DNA of 28,455 nt from Schoenoplectus triqueter (GCA_964058805.1 CAXKVV010001764.1:1-28455); one strand, 5' to 3'; counted from the stretch's first letter, positions 13,040 to 21,178 are shown. Numbers and translations: made by a program. The notes: a model not told the origin generated them from the letters alone.

Positions 13040-13495
13040 TCTTCAGAAATTATATTTTAAAAGGATCACATCTCTCATTGAAAATAACTGATGAGTTGGA
13101 ATTTGATCTATCTAGCAAAATTATTACTACAGAGAGCTTACTAGCTATATACAAAGTGAGAGAGATAATTCAATAGATTGATACACTTAATTAGCCAAAT
13201 CTTTGTTCAAGCTCAATCTTGCTTCTCTTTATTCTCCCAACTTGATCCTTTGTGATCTTCTTGAAAACATTCTTTTGAGCTGTAGTGCTTACATTTTCTT
13301 GAGTGTGTTGTTATCCACCTTTCTTGAGTGTGTTGTCACTCGCCTTTTGAGCTGTTGTCACTCGCCTTTTGAAAACACTAGTCTTGATTCTTGTTATCAA
13401 TAGGCTTGACATCCTATTTTTGTAAGGCTTGACAGCCCATTTTCTACCTTAGGTTCTTTACATTCTTGCACTATCTTGATCTTTCAATACCAACA
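13040..13495 (-). mobile_element. LTR-like fragment, possibly Ty1-copia
   Basis: Read on the minus strand, the segment begins TGTTGGTATTGAAAG, a start typical of plant Ty1-copia LTRs, and runs about 450 bp without coding capacity. It contains three or four degenerate tandem units of about 22-25 bp (13273-13367) built on TTGAGTGTGTTGTCACTCGCC. No second LTR, primer-binding site or target duplication was found, and its far end stops at the broken MITE B, so it would be a truncated or solo LTR. The assignment rests on the terminus only and is weak. Confidence 0.35.
13273..13367. repeat. Degenerate 22-25 bp tandem repeat
   Basis: Units at about 13273-13294 (most degenerate), 13295-13320, 13321-13345 and 13346-13367 share TTGAG..GTTGT..CTCGCC. 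They lie inside the LTR-like fragment. Confidence 0.7.
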
Positions 13496-13751
13496 TCCTA
13501 GGACTTCAAAGGTCTATCAGAAACCATTGAGAGGATACCACGTGAGTTGAGGTAAGGCAGTGACATTGTTGAACACTTGCATAAGATTTGGCATTAGCAG
13601 TTTCTTAAAATACTTGAAGAATTCATCCGTGAAGCCATCGGGTCCCGGTGATTTATTGTTCGGCCAGCCGTTGATAACACTTTCAACCTTCTCTTGCTCG
13701 ATTGTCCTTTGCAACCTTTGCCACTCTTCCTGACTCAGTTTATTTTCATAT

Positions 13752-13760
13752 AATTTTTCA
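13752..13760. repeat. 9-bp target site duplication, left
   Basis: AATTTTTCA immediately left of the MULE MITE; identical to 14083-14091. Confidence 0.88.
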
Positions 13761-14082
13761 TAGTTTTTAGTAAAAATAAGTTTTATTAAATTAATATTAT
13801 TAAAAATAAGAGTGAGAAACGTAAACTTTCAAATATACGAATGAAAGCGCGTCACTGCCAGTGGCGTGTTTCATTATTTTTACGAAACGCACCACTAGCA
13901 GTGGCGCGTTTGCTTCTTATATAAACAAAACGCGCAGCGCCTCTCCATCTCACTTGCGCGGGATTTGGACGAAACACGCCACTGCCAGTGGCGCGCTGCC
14001 ATTCGTATATTTGAAATTTTACGTTTCTCACTCTTATTTTTAATAATATTAATTTAATAAAACTTATTATTACTAAAAACTG
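13761..14082. mobile_element. Mutator-like (MULE) MITE, 322 bp, with 9-bp target duplication
   Basis: Terminal inverted repeats of at least 70 bp start TAGTTTTTAGTAAAAATAAG on the left and, on the other strand at the right, CAGTTTTTAGTAATAATAAG. Both continue to AGAGTGAGAAACGTAA. The 9-bp sequence AATTTTTCA flanks the element at 13752-13760 and 14083-14091, which fits the 9-bp duplication of the Mutator superfamily. The core (about 13845-14010) is GC-rich, unlike everything around it. There is no transposase, so it is non-autonomous. Confidence 0.88.
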
Positions 14083-14091
14083 AATTTTTCA
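14083..14091. repeat. 9-bp target site duplication, right
   Basis: AATTTTTCA immediately right of the MULE MITE; identical to 13752-13760. Confidence 0.88.
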
Positions 14092-14465
14092 AATTGAAAT
14101 CCAACATTCATACCATTACTTGTTTCCAACAACGAGCAAAAATATCTATGCAATGCCGCTACCTTGTCATTATGTGTGCTATATTGCTGACTATCCTCCT
14201 CAATTGTTGAAATCCAGTTCGCTCTCTTCTGCACTGATGCTGTGGCGTGAAAATAAATAGTATTTTTATCTCCTTGCTTCACCCACGTCATTTTTCCTCG
14301 TTGCTTAACTTGTAACTTTTTTTATCTTTCAGAAAAGTTAAAGTAAACAAAGTGTAATTAAAAACAATAATTTATGACATGACTCAAGCATATATCCGTT
14401 TGTGCCCTTGTCAGTGAGAGTAGAAATTTATTTCCGTTGAAAACATATTACAAGCACGACAAAAT

Positions 14466-14627
14466 CTAGGCTGCTGCAATTAAATTGTTAAGTTCATCCA
14501 TCGAGGGAGATGAACATGAGTGTTGATTGTTGACCGTAGAGGTGGCCATATATTTATTACTCCCATTAATATCTTCATCATTAAAAAAATATATATTATT
14601 TGAGTCCACGGTTGATACGGGCCGAGT
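14466..14627 (-). other. Open frame resembling a gene 3' end (unidentified)
   Basis: On the minus strand a frame of about 54 codons lies between a TAG at 14628-14630 and a TAG at 14466-14468. It has plant-protein-like composition and ends SPSMDELNNLIAAA. The first ATG inside it is at 14549. About 40 bp past the stop there is an AATAAA on the same strand (near 14425), a possible poly(A) signal. No domain was recognised, and no upstream exon could be joined in phase. It could be the last exon of a decayed or captured gene, or chance. Confidence 0.25.
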
Positions 14628-14630
14628 CTA

Positions 14631-15550
14631 AGTACTCAAATAGAGATTGGTTAATTGAGAGTTTTGTTGGGCTGATGTAGGCCTTTGTAAAATTAGGTTG
14701 AATTTGAAAATTAATGTGAGTTTGTGGTCGGTTATTTTTATTTTTGCTGAATAATTCCATATAGACAGTTCTATGAAACGTTGTCTTTGTATAAACATGG
14801 CGTCATTTTATTTAGGAAATCTTGCGGGCTGTTTGACAATGGGTTTAATTATGCATATTATAAATATGCCAGCTCGGCTTACGCTGTGGCCTACTTCCAA
14901 ATTATTATCTGAGATTTTGTCTGAAGAAGTGAGATTCTGTATGAACTATTATTTATTAGGCACCAGATCCAATTCAGATGCAGGTCCGTCTAATTTTATG
15001 GAGGATTAATAGAAACAAAAACAAGTAAATTTTCTTGTGAGAGAAACAAGAACATACGTTTCGAAGTTCCAATTACAATTGGACGAATAAATATATAAAA
15101 AAAAGCAACTGGAAGGACTCAAACAAATGAAGGACAAAACATATATGCTTCAATAATTGATTAATTTGCTGGAGAGTATACATAATGCAGCTGCGGTGGT
15201 CAATTATTTGGGATTAATGCAATGAGGAAGATGAAAAGCAAAGAGCTCCAACAGCTCACAATATTTCGGAACGCTTGAATATTAATGCCGAAGATCTCAA
15301 GGCTCAATAATTCAACATAAAACGACTTGTAAGATTTAAGAAAAATAGACGTAAAAGGCGACGCTATTTGTAGAATCCAAACCAGGACAAGGATGGCGAT
15401 TCCCGTACTAACTGTAGCAAGAATCACATAGGACCCTAATCCAAATGCCATAACCATACAAACCTGCTGCTGCTATGAACAAGTCCGTTGCGAAAAGGAG
15501 ATCATCGGAGTCTGGATCAGCTAGAGCAGTCGAAATGAGCGATCCATATG
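14631..15550. other. Intergenic stretch with unrecognised ORFs
   Basis: No repeat or domain recognised. Two ORFs occur: 14773-15009 (+, 78 codons) with no family resemblance, and 15200-15457 (-, 85 codons), which encodes two hydrophobic segments (about residues 9-31 and 68-82). Just upstream on the minus strand, 15458-15540 is open in another frame and ends CAG|GTTTGT, a possible splice donor. The left border of the MITE B scrap at 15551 cuts this stretch off. It may be a decayed gene fragment. Confidence 0.3.
15200..15457 (-). CDS. Hypothetical small hydrophobic ORF (doubtful)
   Basis: Eighty-five codons starting MVMAFGLGSYVILATVS, with a strong hydrophobic stretch at about residues 9-31 and another near the C-terminus. 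An in-frame stop lies a few codons upstream of the start, so it is not simply an open extension of a longer exon. I do not recognise a family. AT-rich minus-strand DNA readily yields such hydrophobic ORFs by chance, so this is listed only as a candidate. Confidence 0.15.
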   Translation of the reverse strand: MVMAFGLGSYVILATVSTGIAILVLVWILQIASPFTSIFLKSYKSFYVELLSLEIFGINIQAFRNIVSCWSSLLFIFLIALIPNN

Positions 15551-15597
15551 GGTTTTTAATTTTTGAAAATGATGTTCAAGTATTGAATATATATATA
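15551..15597. mobile_element. MITE family B central fragment
   Basis: GGTTTTTAATTTTTGAAAAT through GTTCAAGTATTGAATATATA matches the centre of the family B copy at 12791-13030. The fragment stops at its TATATA, where the family A element begins, suggesting that A inserted into the TA-rich centre of B. Confidence 0.65.
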
Positions 15598-15998
15598 GTC
15601 CAACTATGGTGCTTTGCAAAGCACAAAGACGTTGTGTGCTTTGTACTATATTTTCAATTTTATGTTAGAAATAATCGATTTGAACCGTTTAATCTAGTCT
15701 TCATATCAAAATCTATTACTAAATCAATTTTTTTATTTTTAAAATTTTTTTTGCTATTTTTTTCTGATGAGGAGAAAATGACTTGATTTGAGAATTCTGA
15801 TTCATCCAAAATTATGGTTTTTTCTCTATCCAAAAAATAGCAAATAAATTCTAAAAAATATAAAATTTGGTTTACTAATATATTTTGATATGGAGATTAG
15901 ATTGAGCGGTTTGGATCGATCATTTCTGACTTAAAGTTAATAATAAAGCGCAAAATACACAACGCTCTTGTGCTTTAGAAAGCACCATAGCCTAATTC
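15598..15998. mobile_element. MITE family A, complete foldback copy
   Basis: About 400 bp with long inverted termini. The left reads CAACTATGGTGCTTTGCAAA and the right, on the other strand, reads GGCTATGGTGCTTTCTAAAG; both continue through AAGCACAA and GTTGTGT. It is bordered by TA-rich sequence on both sides. The left end holds the perfect 16-bp palindrome GTGCTTTGCAAAGCAC (15609-15624). There is no coding capacity; the 103-codon ORF running into it from 15475 is fortuitous. Confidence 0.8.
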
Positions 15999-16004
15999 TA
16001 TATA

Positions 16005-16319
16005 ATGATCGATCCAAACCGCTCAATATAATATCTATATCAAAATCTATTAGTAACAAAATTTTATGAATTTATTTTCTATTTTTTTGGATAGGGGGAA
16101 AACCGTCATTTTTGGATGAACCAGAATTCTCATATCGAGTCATTTTCTCTACACCAGAAAAAATAGCAATTTTTTTATAAAATATAAAATTTGTTTTCCT
16201 AATTGATTTTGATATGAAAATTAAATTGAATGGTTCAGATCGATCATTTCTGACTTGAAATGGAGAATAGAGTACAAAGCACACAATACTCTTGTGCTTT
16301 GTAAAACACCGTAGTCGGA

Positions 16320-16320
<1 letters not shown>
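16005..16320. mobile_element. MITE family A, copy 3 (left end missing)
   Basis: Starts inside the left arm at GATCGATCCAAACCGCTCAA and continues through the GGATAGGGGGAAAACCGTC centre to the right terminus ending CACCGTAGTCGGAC. The last part is very like the copy at 12498-12766. It is followed directly by a (TC)n(TA)n tract. The minus-strand 70-codon ORF inside is a by-product. Confidence 0.78.
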
Positions 16321-16355
<35 letters not shown>

Positions 16356-16356
16356 T
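16320..16356. repeat. (TC)n(TA)n microsatellite
   Basis: TC run followed by TA run, adjoining the right end of a family A MITE. Confidence 0.9.
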
Positions 16357-17263
16357 ATTTTTATCTATTTATTTTTATATCTATATATTTTCCTTGAGCT
16401 ATCATTTTTTGTTATTTATTAATGTGTGTTAAATTATTTTAATTATTATCTAAATTATTATTATTGTCTAATTAAATTTCATGTTTTGACAATATGTATA
16501 TCGCATATATTTTTAAGTTCCTTTGCACTAAATTAGTATGAAAATAAATATAAAATTTCACTCTTAATTTTTTTATATTTTCAATGGAGCATGCTCGAAA
16601 TTAAATAATATAACAAAAAATAAACAATATATGCAAGGGCCAAGAGGCTTATTTTTCAACTTGGAACAATATTATTATATAAAAGGGAAGGGGTCACTTG
16701 ACAGTTGACAATGATCATTTTGATAATCTTGATAAATAGATTTCAAATAAATCGGTAAGATAACATAAAATTAAAGTAGGAGTGTTTTGTAAACGTATTC
16801 ATGCAGTCATAAATTGAAAGCGTTTAAAATTTTATGCAATTTACACATCAAGAACTATCAACATTTTATTAAATTTAATGAGCCTTTAATGAACTAGCAA
16901 GTAATATTTAAATTACTTGAAATTTAAAACATAATCAATTTAAAATTCCGTTGTTATAATTGTCAACATAACTATTGTTGGATCTCTCCCCTAAAATAAA
17001 ACCAAGAAATCCGCAAATATATTCTATTTACAAATAAGAATATTTTTCTATATTACCTTATTTAGATCATATTTCTTTTCGTGATGTCATACACATACAA
17101 ATAATTTACGAAACTCATTAGATCAAGTTTTGGAAAAGAATTGCACCATTAATGCAAATAATTTACGAAACTTAGCAATTTATTTAGTACCCATTACAGT
17201 GGGCCTACGGAACGAAGCCCAATCGCGCTGTCCAATTTGATTCAGCTGATGAAGAAACATTTC
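16357..17263. other. Intergenic AT-rich sequence, nothing recognised
   Basis: No ORF of note, no repeat family and no RNA gene recognised. A TATATAAAAGGG at about 16676 resembles a TATA box but has no gene downstream. Confidence 0.6.
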
Positions 17264-17636
17264 TTCTTGGAGAAGAATAAGATTCCGTTATCAATTCTAA
17301 AATTTTTTGTTTTTTTAAAATAGATTTTTTTTTATAAATATGTTATTTTACTTATAGATTGATAGCATGTCAAATTTTATATAATTTCATTAACGTTTGG
17401 TAGTCCATCAAATATCGTTAATTTGGAACCGTTACTTTAACGGTTTTTCACTAATATTTGTAACGGTTTCAAATTAACGGTCTTTGATGAACTATCAAAT
17501 TTTAATGAAATTATATGAAATTTGACAGACTATCAATCTATAAGTAAAATAATATATCTATAAACTTTTTTTCTATTTTTTAGAATTATTTTTCTATATT
17601 TTTGGAATTGGTAACGAGACTATTTTTTTCCAAGAA
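17264..17636. mobile_element. MITE family D, foldback element of about 373 bp
   Basis: Begins TTCTTGGAGAAGAATA and ends with the inverse, TATTTTTTTCCAAGAA. The two arms of about 170 bp pair along nearly their whole length, for example TTACTTATAGATTGATAG on both strands. They meet at a centre carrying CCGTTACTTTAACGG. It has no coding capacity. I could not find a convincing target duplication, so the superfamily is open. Confidence 0.75.
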
Positions 17637-18763
17637 TAACAGCAGATTTGTTTCTCTCCCTCCCCTCTAAAAATTTCATTTGTACCCATTACTGTATGTA
17701 TATTGCAAATATTTTTTTATTCAGCACGGAACCTCTGTTCAGATTTCTTTGCAGAGATATCTACATGAGAAAATTTGCGTAGAGCCTGCTCGCCCCATGG
17801 CTGAGTTTGAGAGACCAAATTATCAAATTGATTTCCGTACTTAATTTGAAAATAAAATAAGTTAACAAATTTTCCTCTCTCCTCATTTTGGAATCTTCAG
17901 ATATTTCGAATAGAGAGAGGATAGCTGACAACTACCTTCCAATCACACCTAGTAAGTTGTAAGATACATGTCAGATTCAGCTTATTTTCTAAATAAAATC
18001 TCCAATTAGCTGTTGTGAGATAAATTCGAATACATTGCGTTGATGACATGCCAGTCGACCGCTGTAATCTCTCTCATCCTCTCTTTTTCTTCCGTTCCAT
18101 AAGAATCAAAATCCCCTTCTCATCTCAAGATACAATCTCTCTCCTCCTCTTCTTTTCTCTCCTGCCCAAAAGAACCCGAATCCCCTTCTAATTTCAAGAA
18201 TCCAACTCAGAGAGAGTGTGAGAGAGAGATCATTCAAAAAGCGACATAGAGAAGTCTTACTTGGTGCAATCACTCTTCGTGCTCTGCTCCGTCTTTATAA
18301 TCCTATCTAGATAATTCAAAAAAAAATTATTCTCTCGCTTTTCGCCTCAAATTAGCTTGGGAAAAATATATCGAGATATAGTCCTTTACAATATGCGCCA
18401 ATTCAGTAGCCTTCGAAAATAATTTTCAAAGAGAAGGCGTTTAATTAATTAATTTATTTTCTGTTCGGAGCAATAGAAAACCTACTGAAGGAATACAAAT
18501 GATCTGGTTATAAAGGGTAGGTAAGTAGTTTGTTTAAGCCACCGTCTCCTCAACAGTAATAAATAGTTACCAACATAACAAAATAAATAATTGCTTCCAT
18601 CCAAGCTTTTCCTCCTTTTAATTATGAGTTTATGACTCAGAATCTGTGAACAAAATATAAACTAATTAGACGCCGCAAACCCGTAATTAAGTACTCCCAG
18701 TTGACGTGCCTCCTTTCCTAATTAATTTTCAGGAATGTAAAGCATATCCATTCTACAATTATA
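17637..18763. other. Intergenic sequence with a pyrimidine-rich duplication
   Basis: No gene recognised. The 18040-18300 portion is CT-rich and resembles a plant 5' leader, but no coding region follows it. Confidence 0.5.
18066..18203. repeat. Imperfect 70-bp direct tandem duplication
   Basis: Two adjacent units, 18066-18133 and 18134-18203, share AATCTCTCTC, AAGAA, AATCCCCTTCT and TTTCAAGA or CTCAAGA at matching positions. They are pyrimidine-rich in the first half. Confidence 0.75.
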
Positions 18764-18960
18764 TATAGAGTTAAAAGATAGCGAGCTTAACTAAAAAATA
18801 TATTAAATTATTTTGAAATTTTTATTCATCATTATCATTAAATTTTTTATATAAAAATCATGGGATACAAAAATTTAGGGTGTTTTGAGTTTTCAAAATC
18901 AACAAGTTTGAATTTTAGAAAATAATATATACAAACGTTGAATATTTTGTTATAATTATT
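18764..18960. mobile_element. MITE family B, old degraded half copy
   Basis: Preceded by TATATATAGAG. It follows the left arm of family B with many substitutions: GCGAGCTTAACT, then AATATATTAAATTATTTTGAA, the CATGGGATACAAAAATTTAG block, and GTTGAATATT near the centre. The right arm is absent. Confidence 0.65.
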
Positions 18961-19277
18961 AGACATAATATTTTTAAATGCTAAGTAATAATAATTATAA
19001 TAATTTTGTTATAATAATAAAGAATATAATTAGATACATAATAATTTATAAATGATCATATAAAAAATAGATCATTTTAAGAATTAAGTTCTACCTTAAG
19101 TATGTTACACATATTATTTTAAATGAGGAGAGAAAAAAATATTTTATATGAATTTTTGGATTCAAGAAGATGAAAAAATTTAAACAAAATTAATGGTGAA
19201 AAAAAGTGATGATGTGTCATATTTGAAAAGTTTGAAAACTTAATTTTCTTTATGTATTAAGAATTCTATATGAGTTG

Positions 19278-19285
19278 GCTATAGT
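19278..19285. repeat. 8-bp target site duplication, left
   Basis: GCTATAGT directly left of the hAT MITE; identical to 19684-19691. Confidence 0.9.
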
Positions 19286-19683
19286 TAGGGGTGTCAAATT
19301 TTGACCCGACCCGACTCGACCCGACATGACCCGAAAATAAATGGGTCGGGTATGTGTTTGATTTTTTTGACCTGAATCGAGTCGGGTTCGGGTCGACCCG
19401 ACCTGACCTGATTAATTATGTTTTTTGAAGTAATTTTATGATTTAATACTAATTAAACCTTAAATATACACTAATTATATAGTAATTAAGATTAATTATA
19501 AATTAATTAATATTTTATTATTTAAATTATATAAAAATAATTAATAAATAATTAATTATTTTAGACGGGTCAAGATTTTTTGACTCGAATTTAATCGGGT
19601 TGGGTTCGGGTCTGATCAATAATAATAATAAAATAATATGACCCGACCCGAATCCGATCCGACCCTACTCATTGACACCCCTA
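19286..19683. mobile_element. hAT-type MITE, 398 bp, with 8-bp target duplication
   Basis: Perfect 12-bp terminal inverted repeats, TAGGGGTGTCAA and TTGACACCCCTA, are typical of plant hAT elements. They are flanked by the perfect 8-bp duplication GCTATAGT at 19278-19285 and 19684-19691, the length expected of hAT transposases. The sub-terminal regions carry clustered GACCCGACCCGA-type repeats in inverted orientation at the two ends, around an extremely AT-rich centre. It has no ORF and is non-autonomous. Confidence 0.92.
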
Positions 19684-19691
19684 GCTATAGT
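19684..19691. repeat. 8-bp target site duplication, right
   Basis: GCTATAGT directly right of the hAT MITE; identical to 19278-19285. Confidence 0.9.
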
Positions 19692-19991
19692 GCTATGCAC
19701 AATATAGATTGCCCTGTGGTGCAAATCATTTTTTCTACTTTTAAAGTCCCACTGATTCGAACATTTTTAATAGTTTGTTTAAAACTAATTAGATGAAGTA
19801 ATTTTTTAAGAAAATATAAAATTTGATTTACACCTAGATGTAATATGAAAATCATGTTGAGCATTTCAAATTAATTATTTGGACTTCAAAAATTAAAATT
19901 ACATAATACGGGGTGATCCATATTATGCATAACACCATAATCCAATTCTATTATTTACTTATATATATATATATATATAGAGAGAGAGAAA

Positions 19992-20150
19992 GTTGGGCTA
20001 TGGTGCTATGCATATTACATATCGCTTTCGTATTCTATAAGATTATGATATAAAGATTTTATTGAGTTACTTAAATTAAAATTTTGAGTATAAAAAAATA
20101 AAATTTGAATTGATAGTGTTTCGGATTAAGTGTTACGGAAAGTATAATAG
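19992..20150. mobile_element. MITE family C-like, left-end fragment
   Basis: Starts AGTTGGGCTATGGTGCTATG after a (TA)n(GA)n tract, matching the family C terminus. It continues with an arm resembling families A and C, then runs into TAGACAAACTATATA and a CA repeat without a matching right terminus. Confidence 0.55.
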
Positions 20151-20156
20151 ACAAAC

Positions 20157-20160
<4 letters not shown>

Positions 20161-20190
<30 letters not shown>
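20161..20190. repeat. (CA)n microsatellite
   Basis: About 15 CA units, directly before CATGGAGCACCAAACTTCG. Confidence 0.95.
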
Positions 20191-20194
<4 letters not shown>

Positions 20195-20220
20195 GAGCAC
20201 CAAACTTCGTACTTCACGTC
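20191..20220. repeat. 30-bp direct repeat, left copy
   Basis: Same 30 bp as at 21148-21177, preceded by a (CA)n tract here and by a (TA)n tract at the right copy. Confidence 0.9.
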
Positions 20221-20240
20221 CGTATCTCCATGGAGTAGAC

Positions 20241-20244
20241 AAAC

Positions 20245-20288
<44 letters not shown>
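20241..20288. repeat. (TA)n(GA)n microsatellite
   Basis: TA run followed by GA run, running directly into the left terminus GAGTGGAGATAC of a family B MITE. Confidence 0.9.
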
Positions 20289-20289
<1 letters not shown>

Positions 20290-20668
20290 TGGAGATACCG
20301 TGAGCTTAACTCAAAAAACATATCAAATCATCTCGAAATTTTAATTTATTATTCTCATTGAATTCTTTATATGAAAATCTCATGGGATGCAAAATTTTGG
20401 AGCGTTTTGAGCTTTTTAAGTCACCGTTTTTAATTTTTAAAAATTAGCTCTAAAAATAATAATAATATATTCAATACTTGAACATCATTTAAAAAAATTA
20501 AAAACGGTGACTTAAAAAGCTCAAAACGCTCCAAATTTTTGGATCCCATGAGATTTTCATATAAAAAATTTAATGAGAATGATAAATTAAAATTTCGAGA
20601 TGATTTAATATATTTTTTGAGTTAAACTCACGGAAGGTCTCCGTAAGCTTAAGCTCAAGATATCTCCA

Positions 20669-20671
<3 letters not shown>
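20287..20671. mobile_element. MITE family B, complete foldback copy 1
   Basis: Termini GAGTGGAGATAC and (TAT)CTCCACTC are inverted. The two arms of about 160-190 bp are near-perfect complements, for example GGAGCGTTTTGAGCTTTTTA on the left against AAAAAGCTCAAAACGCTCC on the right. They flank a centre with AATAATAATAATATATTC. The transcript would fold into a long hairpin. Both ends abut GA/CT and TA microsatellites. There is no coding capacity. Confidence 0.88.

Positions 20672-20705
<34 letters not shown>
20667..20705. repeat. (CT)n(TA)n microsatellite between two MITEs
   Basis: CT run followed by TA run separating two tandem, same-orientation family B elements. Confidence 0.92.
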
Positions 20706-21131
20706 GAGTGGAGATACCGTGAGCTTAAGCTCACGGACTTAAGCTCACGGAGGCCTTCCGTGAGCTTAACTCAAAAAATATATTAAATCATCTCAAAATT
20801 TTAATTTATCATTCTCATTAAATTCTTTATATAAAAATCTTGTGGGATGCAAAAATTTGGAGTGTTTTGAGCTTTTTAAGTCACTGTTTTTAATTTTTTA
20901 AAATGATGTTCAAGTATTGAATATATTATTATTATTTTTAGAGCTAATTTTAAAAAAATAAAAAGCACAACTTAAAAAGTTCAAAACGCTCCAAATTTTT
21001 GCATCCGATGAGATTTTCATATAAAGAATTTAATGAGAATGATAAATTAAAATTTTGAAATGATTTGATATGTTTTTTGAGTTAAACTCATGGAAGACCT
21101 TCATGAGCTTAAGCTCACGGTATCTCCACTC
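20706..21131. mobile_element. MITE family B, complete foldback copy 2
   Basis: Same termini and arms as the neighbouring copy, with the centre in the opposite arrangement. Near the left end is the perfect 20-bp palindrome CCGTGAGCTTAAGCTCACGG (20717-20736), partly repeated so that GCTTAAGCTCACGGA occurs twice. The right arm is more diverged than in copy 1. It is followed by a (CT)(TA)n tract. The ORF at 21090-21302 crosses its right end and is not a gene. Confidence 0.86.
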
Positions 21132-21147
21132 TCTATATATATATATA

Positions 21148-21178
21148 CATGGAGCACCAAACTTCGTACTTCACGTCT
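21148..21178. repeat. 30-bp direct repeat, right copy
   Basis: CATGGAGCACCAAACTTCGT and the next 10 bp (ACTTCACGTC) match 20191-20220. The two copies bracket the MITE B pair, and both are followed by CTCCATGGAG. Confidence 0.9.

Larger units (their letters stand above)
13517..14324 (-). pseudogene. L1-type LINE ORF2 remnant (linker and start of reverse transcriptase), split by a MITE
   Basis: Two minus-strand pieces belong to one non-LTR retrotransposon ORF2. The upstream piece (about 14324 down to 14083) reads WVKQGDKNTIYFHATAS followed by RANWI, the conserved linker between endonuclease and reverse transcriptase in plant L1 elements. The downstream piece (13760 down to 13517) contains KSPGPDGFTDEFFKYF, with KSPGPDGF at 13631-13654, the hallmark start of the non-LTR reverse transcriptase domain. 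Removing the 322-bp insertion and one copy of its 9-bp target duplication restores a continuous frame across FQFEKLYENKL, so the LINE was still open here when the MITE landed. The remnant is bounded by stop codons at about 14325 and 13515. The endonuclease and the reverse transcriptase catalytic motifs are absent, so it is dead. Confidence 0.92.
19272..19951. mobile_element. MITE family C, interrupted by a hAT MITE
   Basis: The left terminus GTTGGCTATAGTGCTATGCAC (split across the insertion) pairs with the right terminus, which on the other strand reads TTGGATTATGGTGTTATGCA. With the nested 398-bp element and one target duplication removed, the element is about 270 bp. The right end is followed by a (TA)n tract. 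It is related in layout to family A (GGCTATGGTGCT terminus). There is no coding capacity. Confidence 0.65.

Noticed and set aside
13025..13500. Intact solo LTR with TG..CA ends and a 5-bp target duplication
   Set aside because: A CA-type end can be drawn near 13024, but the 5-bp flanks (AGAGC and TCCTA) do not match.
14466..15540. A spliced minus-strand gene joining the 15458-15540 and 14466-14627 open frames
   Set aside because: The candidate donor after CAG and the best acceptor before ACTCGG give an out-of-phase join with an early stop.
15475..15786. 103-codon plus-strand ORF
   Set aside because: Its second half lies inside the family B scrap and family A MITE; only the first 25 codons are outside known repeats.
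17188..17702. GTACCCATTAC direct repeat as a target duplication of family D
   Set aside because: The two copies lie about 75 bp and 55 bp outside the element ends, so they do not flank it directly.
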